From contig NZ_PEOG01000054.1 of NCBI RefSeq assembly GCF_002761755.1, positions 1-40,374 on the forward strand: a stretch of 40,374 bases of DNA, written 5' to 3'. The stretch comes from Roseateles chitinivorans (GTDB lineage: Bacteria; Pseudomonadota; Gammaproteobacteria; Burkholderiales; Burkholderiaceae_C). Below, piece after piece: positions 27,616 through 36,000 of the stretch; position 1 is the first letter of the stretch, and each line of letters opens with the position of its first letter. A program made the translations under genes and the position numbers. The notes beneath the pieces were generated by a model that saw only the letters and a list, made by a program, of their open reading frames with translations, ran no database searches and was not told the DNA's origin.

Positions 27616-28977
27616 CTACCCGATCCGATAAAGCCCCGCCCCATGCGCCGGCAGCGTCTGTGAGAACCGCCCCGAGGCCTGCGCGAGCGGCCGCCTCGCC
27701 CAGAGGTCGCGCACCGGCTGCGCGCCTTCCAGCGCCAGGTCCCGCAACGCGATCGACACCTCCCGCGCCTTGTCACCCGGATTGAAAAGCGCGAGATAGC
27801 GGCCCTTGCCGTCGGCCGGCCGCGCCGACCAGATCCGCACGCCGTCCTCGACGAAATGCGGCCGGTTGTCCGAGCTCGCCTGGTCGACCGCCAGCACCTC
27901 GGGGTTGGTGAGCAGCGCCAGCGTCGGCTCGTCCAGGTGGCGCAGGTCCCCGCCCATGATCAGCGGCGAGCGCGTGATCGCCCACAGCGTCATCAGCGTG
28001 CGCTGCTCGTCGGCGGTGAATTTGGTGTCCCGCTCGCCCAGCGCCAGGCGTCCCAGCGGCAGCATGTCCGGGTCGGGCCAGGCGCCCGGCCGGCGCCACG
28101 GGTTCCAGTTCTCCAGCCGCGTGAACTGGGCCTCCAGCATCTTCCAGTCGTCCCAGAAGTCGTCCGAGATGCGCCACATCTGCGCGTACTGGCGGACATG
28201 GTCGCCACGGATCACCGGCGTCTCGCCGGGCGACAGGCTCAGCACCATCGGCCGTTTCGTGCGCACGATCGCGCGATGCGCCGCCTCGATCTCGGCCGCG
28301 TGGGCGTCGTAGGGACGGCTCATGTCGTCCATCTTGATGAAGTCGACGCCCCACGACGCATACAGCGCGAAGACGCTGTCGTAATAGGCCTGCGCGCCGG
28401 GCTTGCGCATGTCCACGCCGTACATGTCGGGATTCCAGGAGCAGACGCTCGACGTGTCGGCGATGTCCGCCGCCCGGTACGACGTTCCCAGGATCGGCAG
28501 GTTGCGTTTGACCGCAAGCCGCGGAATGCCCCGCATCAGGTGGATGCCGAACTTCAAGCCCATCGCATGGACGTCCGCCGCCAGCGGCCCGAAGCCACGG
28601 CCGTCCGCGCTGGACGGGAAGCGGTTCACCGCCGGCACCAGGCGGCCATGGCCGTCCATCGCCGGCTCGGGATCGGCGCTGTAGGTGTAGCTCGACGCCG
28701 TGGGCTCGTACCACTGGATGTCAATGGTGAAGATGTCGTAGCCGGCAGGCCGCAGCTTGTCCGCCATGATGCGCGCGGTCTCGCGCGCCTGCGCCTCGTT
28801 GATGGTCGTGGCGAAGCTGTTCCAGCTGTTCCAGCCCATCGGCGGCGTGGGCGCGAGCACATCCACCGTCACCCCGCTTGAATCGCTGGTCGCGGCCACG
28901 CCGGCTGTTGCGGCCGCGCCGGCCGTTGCAGCCATGCCGGCCAGGCCCGTGCGGATCATTGCGCGACGACTGATCAT
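27616..28977 (-). CDS. GH27 alpha-galactosidase, exported (Tat-type signal)
   Basis: A 453-residue glycoside hydrolase that would release terminal alpha-galactose from plant galactomannans or raffinose-type sugars. The N terminus MISRRAMIRTGLAGM has an SRR twin-arginine-like motif and a hydrophobic Ala-rich stretch to about residue 30, so export folded by Tat is likely. The catalytic domain starts with the family hallmark 'PTPPMGWNSWNSF' (about 44-56). The nucleophile is in 'VDFIKMDDMSRP' (Asp217), the acid/base in 'MWRISDDFWDDW' (Asp272/273), and the C-terminal beta-sandwich begins near 365. The start at 28977 is chosen for GGAGACAGG upstream and the signal sequence. No PIP box is seen; a GCCAGGC/GCCTGGC hairpin lies upstream at 29011-29027. 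Confidence 0.9.
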   Translation of the reverse strand: MISRRAMIRTGLAGMAATAGAAATAGVAATSDSSGVTVDVLAPTPPMGWNSWNSFATTINEAQARETARIMADKLRPAGYDIFTIDIQWYEPTASSYTYSADPEPAMDGHGRLVPAVNRFPSSADGRGFGPLAADVHAMGLKFGIHLMRGIPRLAVKRNLPILGTSYRAADIADTSSVCSWNPDMYGVDMRKPGAQAYYDSVFALYASWGVDFIKMDDMSRPYDAHAAEIEAAHRAIVRTKRPMVLSLSPGETPVIRGDHVRQYAQMWRISDDFWDDWKMLEAQFTRLENWNPWRRPGAWPDPDMLPLGRLALGERDTKFTADEQRTLMTLWAITRSPLIMGGDLRHLDEPTLALLTNPEVLAVDQASSDNRPHFVEDGVRIWSARPADGKGRYLALFNPGDKAREVSIALRDLALEGAQPVRDLWARRPLAQASGRFSQTLPAHGAGLYRIG

Positions 28978-29010
28978 TCCTGTCTCCGTGAGTTCTGCTT
29001 GTATGGCGCC

Positions 29011-29027
29011 GCCAGGCAATGCCTGGC
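29011..29027. promoter_or_regulatory. Inverted repeat upstream of the alpha-galactosidase gene
   Basis: GCCAGGC-AAT-GCCTGGC, a perfect 7-bp inverted repeat 33 bases before the start codon. It could be an operator or a 5'-UTR hairpin. No regulator gene for it is in the window. Confidence 0.35.
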
Positions 29028-29145
29028 ACCGCGGCCATGCCGTCCGTGCCGAGCGCCGGAGGCGGCAAGAAGCTATCACGGGACGCTGCGGCGTCCGTCC
29101 CCCACCGCGATCACAATTTTCCGCCCATCGATATCCAAGCCGATA

Positions 29146-30456
29146 TCAACGCCCCGGACCGGTAGCCGCATCGAGCACGGGTTTGAGCGCCGCATGCGCC
29201 CCGACCGCGCTGCCGATCGCCATGGCCGTGCGCGCATCCGCACCGCGGTCCCCTTCCGACATCGGGCGCACGGCCGGGGCCGCCGCGGCGGCCACCTCCA
29301 CCGGCACGGCCTTGATGCCCTGCCTCAGCGATTCGCGGGACGCGGCCATCCGCGCGCGCTGCGCCGCGTCCGCGGCCGGCTCGGCCTTGCCCGGCAGCCG
29401 TTTCGCGAAGAACAGCGGCACCTTGTGCGCGCCGGGCTGCTCGCCGCCGCGGGACTTCATCAGTTGCTCCAGCGCCTGCGCGCCATCGGCCGGGCGAGAC
29501 GCCACCAGCGCCCTCAACTGCTCGGCGTCCGGCACGGTGACGGTCGCCACCGATTGGCGAGTCGCCATCACGCCGCCGATGACACAGCCCGTCGCCGCCG
29601 CGGCCCCGAGGCCGAGCGCCGCCTGCCCGGTCAGGCCCAGCGGCGTCGTCACCATCAGCGCCGCGCGCGCGCGATTCGCGACGTCTTCCGACAGCTTCGC
29701 GAGCTTCACGTTGCTGGCGCTGCCCAGATCGACGATCTCCGCCTGACGCGTCGAGACCGATGCGCGCAGCTTGTCACCCGCCCCGGGCACCAGCGCATTC
29801 ATGTCGCTGACGACCGGGTCCGGCACGACCGCCCTGGCGTCGATGGCCTGGAAATGACGGGGCAGCCGGTCGATCAACGGTCCGGCGAGCTTTCTGCTCA
29901 GCACCTCGCCGGTCTGTCCCGCGGTCAGATGTGCGAACAGGGATCCCGGTGCCGATGCCGCGGCGGCCACCTGATCCACCTCCGTCGAAGCGCCGGTCAT
30001 GCCCTGGCGCAGCACCGCATGAACCAGCGGCACGGTCCGGTCCAGCCAGGTGGCCGATCCCTTCCCGTACGCCACGGCGGCCGCATGGGCGTCCATCTGC
30101 GCGGTGCCCTGCCCCAGATCCGCGCGCAACGCGGATTGAAGCGGCGCGCTGGAGACCACCGGTCGCATGAACTGCTTCGCCGCCTTGACACCGGTGGCCA
30201 GCGCGCTGCCGATCATCGACACATTCGGCAGGGCGATGTCCTTCGCCGCCTCCATCACCCGGGGCAGGCTGACGCGGCGCGCCGTCGACGCGGCCGGTTC
30301 CGCGCCGGCGGCGGGCGGACGCTGGCGAAGCCCGTCGGGCGACTCGAGCGTCTGCGATCGCGCCAGCTCCGGCGGCGTGGACGAACGCCCGCCGTCAACG
30401 GTGCCCGTGCCCGTCGCCAGCCCGTGCGAGACGCGGTGGACACCGCCGGCGCTCAT
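29146..30456 (-). CDS. Putative T3SS effector or second translocator (436 aa), chaperone-linked
   Basis: Not a family I can name. The N-terminal about 60 residues are Ser/Thr/Pro/Gly-rich, as in T3SS substrates. The rest is mostly helical and Ala-rich, with one long hydrophobic stretch at about 265-297 ('LGLTGQAALGLGAAAATG', then 'CVIGGVMA') that could insert into a membrane. It begins 13 bases after the stop of a class I T3SS chaperone gene, and that pair follows the HrpF-like translocon gene with 20 bases between. The three form one operon behind a PIP box. The arrangement chaperone-then-cognate-substrate is typical. Membrane insertion and pairing with HrpF in the translocon is an alternative to an effector role. 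The start at 30456 is set by spacing from the chaperone gene; the frame is open to 30582. Confidence 0.6.
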   Translation of the reverse strand: MSAGGVHRVSHGLATGTGTVDGGRSSTPPELARSQTLESPDGLRQRPPAAGAEPAASTARRVSLPRVMEAAKDIALPNVSMIGSALATGVKAAKQFMRPVVSSAPLQSALRADLGQGTAQMDAHAAAVAYGKGSATWLDRTVPLVHAVLRQGMTGASTEVDQVAAAASAPGSLFAHLTAGQTGEVLSRKLAGPLIDRLPRHFQAIDARAVVPDPVVSDMNALVPGAGDKLRASVSTRQAEIVDLGSASNVKLAKLSEDVANRARAALMVTTPLGLTGQAALGLGAAAATGCVIGGVMATRQSVATVTVPDAEQLRALVASRPADGAQALEQLMKSRGGEQPGAHKVPLFFAKRLPGKAEPAADAAQRARMAASRESLRQGIKAVPVEVAAAAAPAVRPMSEGDRGADARTAMAIGSAVGAHAALKPVLDAATGPGR

Positions 30457-30469
30457 GAGAGGCCCTTCC

Positions 30470-30955
30470 TCATTGCGTCCGGGTCGCGGTGAAGTCCTGC
30501 AGCAGCACCGCGAGCTGCCGCACGGCGAGGAGATCCCGCGCCAGGCTCGCCGAGGTCGCGGTCCCGGCGTCGGCGATGCCATGCAGCATCAGTTCACCGT
30601 CGGGATCGCAGCCGATGGTCATGCGGTGCACCGCCAGCAGCCCGGGCGCCTGCGCCAGCACGCTGGACAAGGCGGAGACCGGCATCTGTCCGAGGCGCCG
30701 ACCCAGGCCCACGGAGATCACCAGCGAGTTGGCGTCATCCGCGCCCAGCGCCACGGGCGACACCAGGACGACCTCGCCATCGAGCACGAGTCCACCGTCC
30801 AGGGCGGCCTGCTCCGCGGCCTCGGCGTCCATGCCGAGCGCGCGCGCCGCGTCGCGCGTCAGCAGATGAATGCGGGTCAGCAGGCGGCCCGCCTCCGAGG
30901 GCGGCCTGAACTCCGGTTCCGCAAAGGGTGTCGAGCGTTCGAAAGTCGTGATCAT
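30470..30955 (-). CDS. Type III secretion chaperone, class I (CesT/ShcA-like fold)
   Basis: A 161-residue acidic, Leu-rich protein with the size and pattern of class I T3SS chaperones: helix, then strands 'GLVLDGEVVLVSPVALGAD' and 'SLVISVGLGRRLGQ', a helix with 'ALSSVLAQAPGLLAVH', strands 'RMTIGCDPDGELMLHGIA', and a C-terminal helix 'LARDLLAVRQLAVLLQDF'. Such proteins dimerise, bind the N-terminal region of a secreted partner and keep it ready for export. The neighbour at 29146-30456 is the likely partner; the HrpF-like protein upstream is a second possibility. The assignment rests on fold pattern and position rather than a diagnostic motif. Confidence 0.65.
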   Translation of the reverse strand: MITTFERSTPFAEPEFRPPSEAGRLLTRIHLLTRDAARALGMDAEAAEQAALDGGLVLDGEVVLVSPVALGADDANSLVISVGLGRRLGQMPVSALSSVLAQAPGLLAVHRMTIGCDPDGELMLHGIADAGTATSASLARDLLAVRQLAVLLQDFTATRTQ

Positions 30956-30975
30956 GAGATCGTCTCCAGGAGGTG

Positions 30976-32700
30976 TCAGGTTGGCGGGGGCCGCAGTTCG
31001 TCCGGGGTCGCCACGGGTGGCGTCGCCGGGGTGGTCGCCGGCGGTGTCGCCCGGGGCGGTGGGCCGTCGCCCGGACGCGCCATCAGGTGACGCTGCGCGA
31101 GCTCCTCGGCCTTGGGCTTCACCACCTCGTTGAACAGCTGCTTGCCGGTTTCCTTGACCGCAGCCTTCACGGCGGTCTTCGCGATCACGCTGGTGCTCGC
31201 GGTGACCGCCTTGCCCGCGCCCGGCGCGGTCGCCACGCTCAGCGCATTGCTGCCGAAGCTCTTGCCGGCATTGGCCGCGGCCCGCTTCACGTCGCCGCCG
31301 TCGATGGCGGTGCGCCCCACATCGAGCCCGCCGGCGATCGCGTTCGTCACCATCGATCCGACCGCCGCCGCCTGGCTGATCAGCGGAATCTTCAGCGCCG
31401 CGATCGCGCCCAAGGTGGTCGAGCCGATCTTCTCGAAGATGGACAGGCCCTTCATCACGCCGGTCACGACGCCCCGGAGCTTGCCGCCCTTCACGGTGCG
31501 CGTTTCAGGCTGGTTCCAGCGGCCATCGACCATCTCGCGCACCGCCGCCGGATCGGGCAGGTCGCGCGGCGGCGGGGCGGGCGCTTCGTCGCGAGGCGGC
31601 GTATGCGGCGGCGGTCCCGCGTCGACATCGTTGCGCTCGATGAAACGCCGCAGGTCCTTGCGCCCGATGCGGCCGTCGTCCGACGAGCGCCACGCATTGC
31701 TCTTGTGTCCCCGCTCCGCGTTGTCGAGCAGGCCGAACAGCACCGGATCGGCCAGCAGCACCCTCGCCGCCTCGGCATGCCCGCGCGGCTGGCGCGGGTC
31801 CTGGACGATGCGCTGCAGCTTCTCGCGATCGAACAGCCGTCCATCGAAGAAGTCATCGGCATGACGCTCGATCGTGCGCACGGCGCGGCGCTCCTCCGGA
31901 CGCAGCTGGATGTTGCGGCCCAGCGCATCGGCCAGCCGGGCGCGGGAGATCCCCTCGTCCTCCGCGAGGCCCGTCACCAGCGCCCATTCGCCAGGCCGGT
32001 CCACGAAGTAGCGCGCCGCGGCGATCACCTGCGGCGGCCGCCGATCCATCGACAGCGTGCCGTCGACGAGATCCCGCAGCGTTTGCAACGAGGTCGACTT
32101 CGGCAGGTAGTCAGCGTACTTGTAGAGCTCGCGCGCCGCGTCGGAGCGCGTCATCTCCCGGACCCGCTCGCGCACCTGGTCGCCGTTGTCCGACGCGAGG
32201 TAGTGATGGCGAAAGCTCTCCGCGCGGCGGCGGTTGTAGCGGATCAGCTCATGGGACTCGGACAGGCTGCGCAGGTCGCCGCGCCCGATCAATCCATCGA
32301 CGCGGCCATTGCTCGCGCTGTCCAGGCCGTGCTTGAGTTCCTCGTCCGCCAGCACGCTCCGCAGCGCGCGCCCGAGTTCCGGCGCGGTGTGCGGATCGTC
32401 GGCCAGGCGGCGCAGATCCTCGTCGGACCTGGGCTTGTCGAACAGCCGCTCGTTGCGCTGCAGCGTGGAGACCGTCTGCAGGCGATCCATCGGCACCGGC
32501 ACCGGCACGGACATGGACGGCGTCTCCGGCCCGGCATCGGGACAGGGCGCGTCGGCCGATCGCCTCAGCGACGTGGTCACCGCGGCATCCAGGCGCTGCT
32601 GGTAGTCCGGAGGAAGTCCGGCGGCCGGGTCCGCGCTCGGGCCACCGCCGGCCGGGAACGGCGTCGTGGACAGTCCCCGGTTGACGATGGGCTGGGGCAT
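30976..32700 (-). CDS. hrpF: HrpF/NopX/PopF-type T3SS translocon protein
   Basis: A 574-residue protein with the layout of the HrpF family, which forms the pore in the plant membrane through which effectors pass. An N-terminal disordered region is followed by imperfect repeats. Repeat one (about 95-148) contains 'LADDPHTAPELGRALRSVLA' and 'SNGRVDGLIGRGDL'. Repeat two (about 293-354) contains 'VQDPRQPRGHAEAARVLLAD' and 'DDGRIGRKDLRRFIE'. Hydrophobic helices at about 425-458 ('TTLGAIAALKIPLISQAAAV') and an Ala-rich region to 515 would insert in the membrane, and the tail is Pro/Thr-rich. It is shorter than Xanthomonas HrpF (about 800 aa). The start at 32700 follows AAGGAAAGAG; an ATG at 32718 is also downstream of the predicted transcript start. 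First gene of a PIP-controlled operon. Confidence 0.82.
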   Translation of the reverse strand: MPQPIVNRGLSTTPFPAGGGPSADPAAGLPPDYQQRLDAAVTTSLRRSADAPCPDAGPETPSMSVPVPVPMDRLQTVSTLQRNERLFDKPRSDEDLRRLADDPHTAPELGRALRSVLADEELKHGLDSASNGRVDGLIGRGDLRSLSESHELIRYNRRRAESFRHHYLASDNGDQVRERVREMTRSDAARELYKYADYLPKSTSLQTLRDLVDGTLSMDRRPPQVIAAARYFVDRPGEWALVTGLAEDEGISRARLADALGRNIQLRPEERRAVRTIERHADDFFDGRLFDREKLQRIVQDPRQPRGHAEAARVLLADPVLFGLLDNAERGHKSNAWRSSDDGRIGRKDLRRFIERNDVDAGPPPHTPPRDEAPAPPPRDLPDPAAVREMVDGRWNQPETRTVKGGKLRGVVTGVMKGLSIFEKIGSTTLGAIAALKIPLISQAAAVGSMVTNAIAGGLDVGRTAIDGGDVKRAAANAGKSFGSNALSVATAPGAGKAVTASTSVIAKTAVKAAVKETGKQLFNEVVKPKAEELAQRHLMARPGDGPPPRATPPATTPATPPVATPDELRPPPT

Positions 32701-32759
32701 CACTCTTTCCTTTTGCATGGACCGATGAAGACCGGCGCGGCTGGGCAGCGCCTGGACGC

Positions 32760-32821
32760 ATGCTGTTTCAGCGGTCACCGCATCGATCGGCCACGGGCGA
32801 AGCGCGGGCCGTCCGGACGAA
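32760..32821 (-). promoter_or_regulatory. PIP box and -10 for the hrpF-like operon
   Basis: On the minus strand TTCGT (32821-32817)-N15-TTCGC (32801-32797), then after 31 bases CAGCAT (32765-32760), matching YANNNT. Divergent from the PIP promoter at 32926. Confidence 0.85.
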
Positions 32822-32925
32822 GCCGGCCCCGCGACCGCGCTCAACGCCCCTGCCCGCCACCGGCGCCAAAGGGCCTTGCTGGTGCTGGAACGGATCGACG
32901 GTCAGGGCCGATCGGCCTGTCCGGC

Positions 32926-32986
32926 TTCGCATGCCGGAGGACCGCTTCGCTTCCTCCCCACGCCGGTGCCCGTCTGCACCGAATCT
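32926..32986 (+). promoter_or_regulatory. PIP box and -10 for the 1266-aa putative effector
   Basis: TTCGC (32926-32930)-N15-TTCGC (32946-32950), followed after 30 bases by GAATCT (32981-32986). The spacing is one base shorter and the -10 weaker than in the other five promoters. Confidence 0.82.
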
Positions 32987-33022
32987 GGTGATTTCCAACG
33001 ACACATCACCAGAGACCTCCCC

Positions 33023-36000
33023 ATGCCGGATATCCCCAGCGCCAGCAGCCCCGCGCCGCTCCTGTCGGCCAACACCACCCCCAGCATTCCCCGCGAGACC
33101 GCTCAGTCGACCGCCACGCAGCCGTCCTCCGAGGCCTCGAGCTCCCATTTCCTCGGCCTGCGCCGCCGCCCGAAGCGCCAGGGCGACATCGAATCCGGCG
33201 CTCCGCCCGCCGACGACCGGGCGGTGGGCTTCTCCTCCGCGGTGGCGCCCAAGCTGCAGCAGGCGCTCGTCAGCGCCTACGGCTCCAACAAGCAGCATCC
33301 GATCACCACCACCGGGACGGTCCTGGGTTATCAAGCGTGGAACCAGCTCTCCGCGGGCGGCCCGCCCGGCGAGATGCCCAAGGCGCCCAAGCTGCCGCCG
33401 CTGGAGACGGACCGCTTCAGGTTCTCGGTCCCCGCGTCGAAACCGGAGCAGTTGAAGCTGGCCGCGCAGTTGCTGGACACGCCCGCGCTCGACAAGTGGA
33501 TGCCGGCACCTCAGTCGGCACCGGGTGCGCCCGGATCAGCCTCGCCGCTGCCGTCGATCCTGGGCGCATCCGCGCAGGCGGTGGCGACCGCCTCCACCGT
33601 CGCACTGCAGTCGGTGGGGATCATGGCCCGCCCCACGGCGAGGCTGACCGACATGGCATCGCCCGAGGCCCGTGCGGCGGCGGCCAGCCGTCCGCCGATG
33701 CTCGACGCCCGGATCGGCGAACAGAAGGCCTTCATCGAACTGGCCGGGGCGCAGTACGCCGCCCGTGGCATCGAGATCGAAGTCGACAAGGCCGTGCAGT
33801 GCCTGCAGGCCGCCGCGGGGGACCAGGGAGCGCAGGTCGAGGCCTTCGCCAAGGGCGTGAAGCCCTTGCTGACCGCGCTGCGCCGTCTGCCCGCCGACGC
33901 GCCGCCAGAGCGGCGCGAGGAACTGGAGGGCGCGCTGCGCCGGCAAGGCGCGGCAATCATCGATCTTCCACCCGAGGTGCAGACACCGCTGCATCAGGCG
34001 ATGGCCAAGTTGGATGCTGCCGTCATGGCCGAGGCCCAGGCCACGCAGCGCCATGCGGCCGCACAGGAACGCCTGGCGGACCTGCAGTACCAGCGCATGA
34101 GCACCCTGATCGACCAGGCACGCGCCGTTCACGCGCCGCTGGGCGACGCGCTGCGCACGGTGGCGGACCGGCTGGGCGCCCGGCCGGCCAAGGGCGATCA
34201 ACTGCCGCGCGACACGGTGCTGGAGAACGTCTTCAACGCCGGCATCCTGGCCTTCGCCCCACGCGCCGCGACCGGCCCGCTGAGCCTGGGAGAGGAACAG
34301 GCGACACAGCTCAAGCACGCGCTTCAGACGCTGGGCGCGCTGGATGCAGGCGGGCTGGCCACGATCACCGCCGCCCCCACCGAGCGCTCGCCCGCGCAGT
34401 CCGCGGCCGTGGCGCTCGCACGGGAAGTCGCGGTGTTGCCCCGCGGCGTCGAGATGCTGTCCGCGCTGCTCGCGCCGCCACAGGCGGGCGCGCCGGCGCT
34501 CGATCTGGAGACCTCGGATCGCCGCGTCGCGGCACTGCGCGTGCTGTTCACCGCCGACGCCGCGCTGCAGGCCTCCGGCGGCGAGCTGCCGCAACTGGCC
34601 CGCAGCGCCGCCGCGCAGGCGCTGCAGACCTCGGACTTCAAGCTGGACGGTCTGGCGCCCGAGCTGCGTCACGCGTTCAACGCGGTGCGCAACGAGTTCT
34701 TCGAGAAAGGCCCGGGCACCCCGCTGCAGCAGGCCGACGACTACCTCAAGGGACTGACCACGGACATGCTGTCGAGCGTGTCGCGCGAGCACTCGGTGAT
34801 GGGCGTGATCGCGCGCGCGCTGCCGGTGGGCGGCGCGACGGCACTGAACCCTTCGGCCATCGCCTCAGCCACGCGCACGCTGGCGCAGGCGGGGCTGATC
34901 ACCAGCACGCCAGCGGCGGTCGACGCGATGCGCGACGGCATCGAGACGCTGCGCGGCGGCGACGACGCGCTCCCGGCCGAACGTGCGCTCAAGACGCTGG
35001 CGCGCGCGCTGGATGTCGCGGTGCCGAAGGAGACGCCGGAGCACCTGCTCAGCGCGACGGTGGCCGCGGTCCAGGTGCCCGTGCGCTTCGGGCTGGATGA
35101 CCGGACGCTGCAGGCGCATCCGAAGCTGGCCGGTCTCTGGGAACGCTACGCCGAAGGCCAGATCAAGCCGGCCGAGGCCGTCCATCAGCTCGCGCGCGTG
35201 GCGGCGGCCGATCTCACCGCGGCCGGCGAGCCGGACGCGGCCAAGACCGTCGGCGCGTTCCGCAAGACGCTCGACGGCGCGGTCGGCTCCGCGATCTGGA
35301 ACCGCGGACAGATCGACAACAAGGAGCAGTTGCTCGACGGCCTGATCTCGATCGCCCGGTTGATGTCGGTGCGGGACAGGTTCAAGTTCAGCGGCGGCAA
35401 CAGCTATGGCTTCGACACCTCGCGAGTGCAGATGGGCATGAAGCCGGGCGACTTCCCCGACCCGCTGTCGCTGACCATGCGCGTGGCGGCGGCCGGCAAG
35501 TACCAGCACGACCTGGTGATGGAGATCGGCATGACCACCGCCGCCTACTACCTCACGGCCGGCACGCAGAGCACGGTCGGCGCCAAGATGGGCTTCGGCG
35601 CCGGCGTGTCGGCGAAGGTCGACGTCGGCGCCGCATCGTTCGGAGCGCGCCTGGCTGACCTCACCGCCGCCGCCAGCTACGAGAACCAATGGCAGAACGG
35701 CCTGCAGGTGCGCGTGCCCCAGGACGTGCCGACCCAGCCCAGGAACCAGCTCGAGTTCGAGGACATGCTGCGTCATGCGGTCATGTGGGAGGAGATGGGC
35801 CATGCCGGCCCGGTGGACGCGATCCTCAAGAACGTCGACGTGGCCTCGCTCAACCTGCTGGGCAAGTACAACCGCGAGGCCGTCCGCGGCGAGCTGTCCG
35901 GCACGGCGCTCAGTCCGCAGATCACGATCTCGCGGCCGCTGGACGGCACGCCGGCGGCGGCGCCGTCCGCCTCGGAGACGGCGCCGGCGCCCGCGCCTGC

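Noticed and set aside
29130..29147. Two GATATC sites spaced by six bases near the end of the 436-aa protein gene.
   Set aside because: A short palindrome repeated by chance is likely, and part of it lies within the coding sequence and stop codon.
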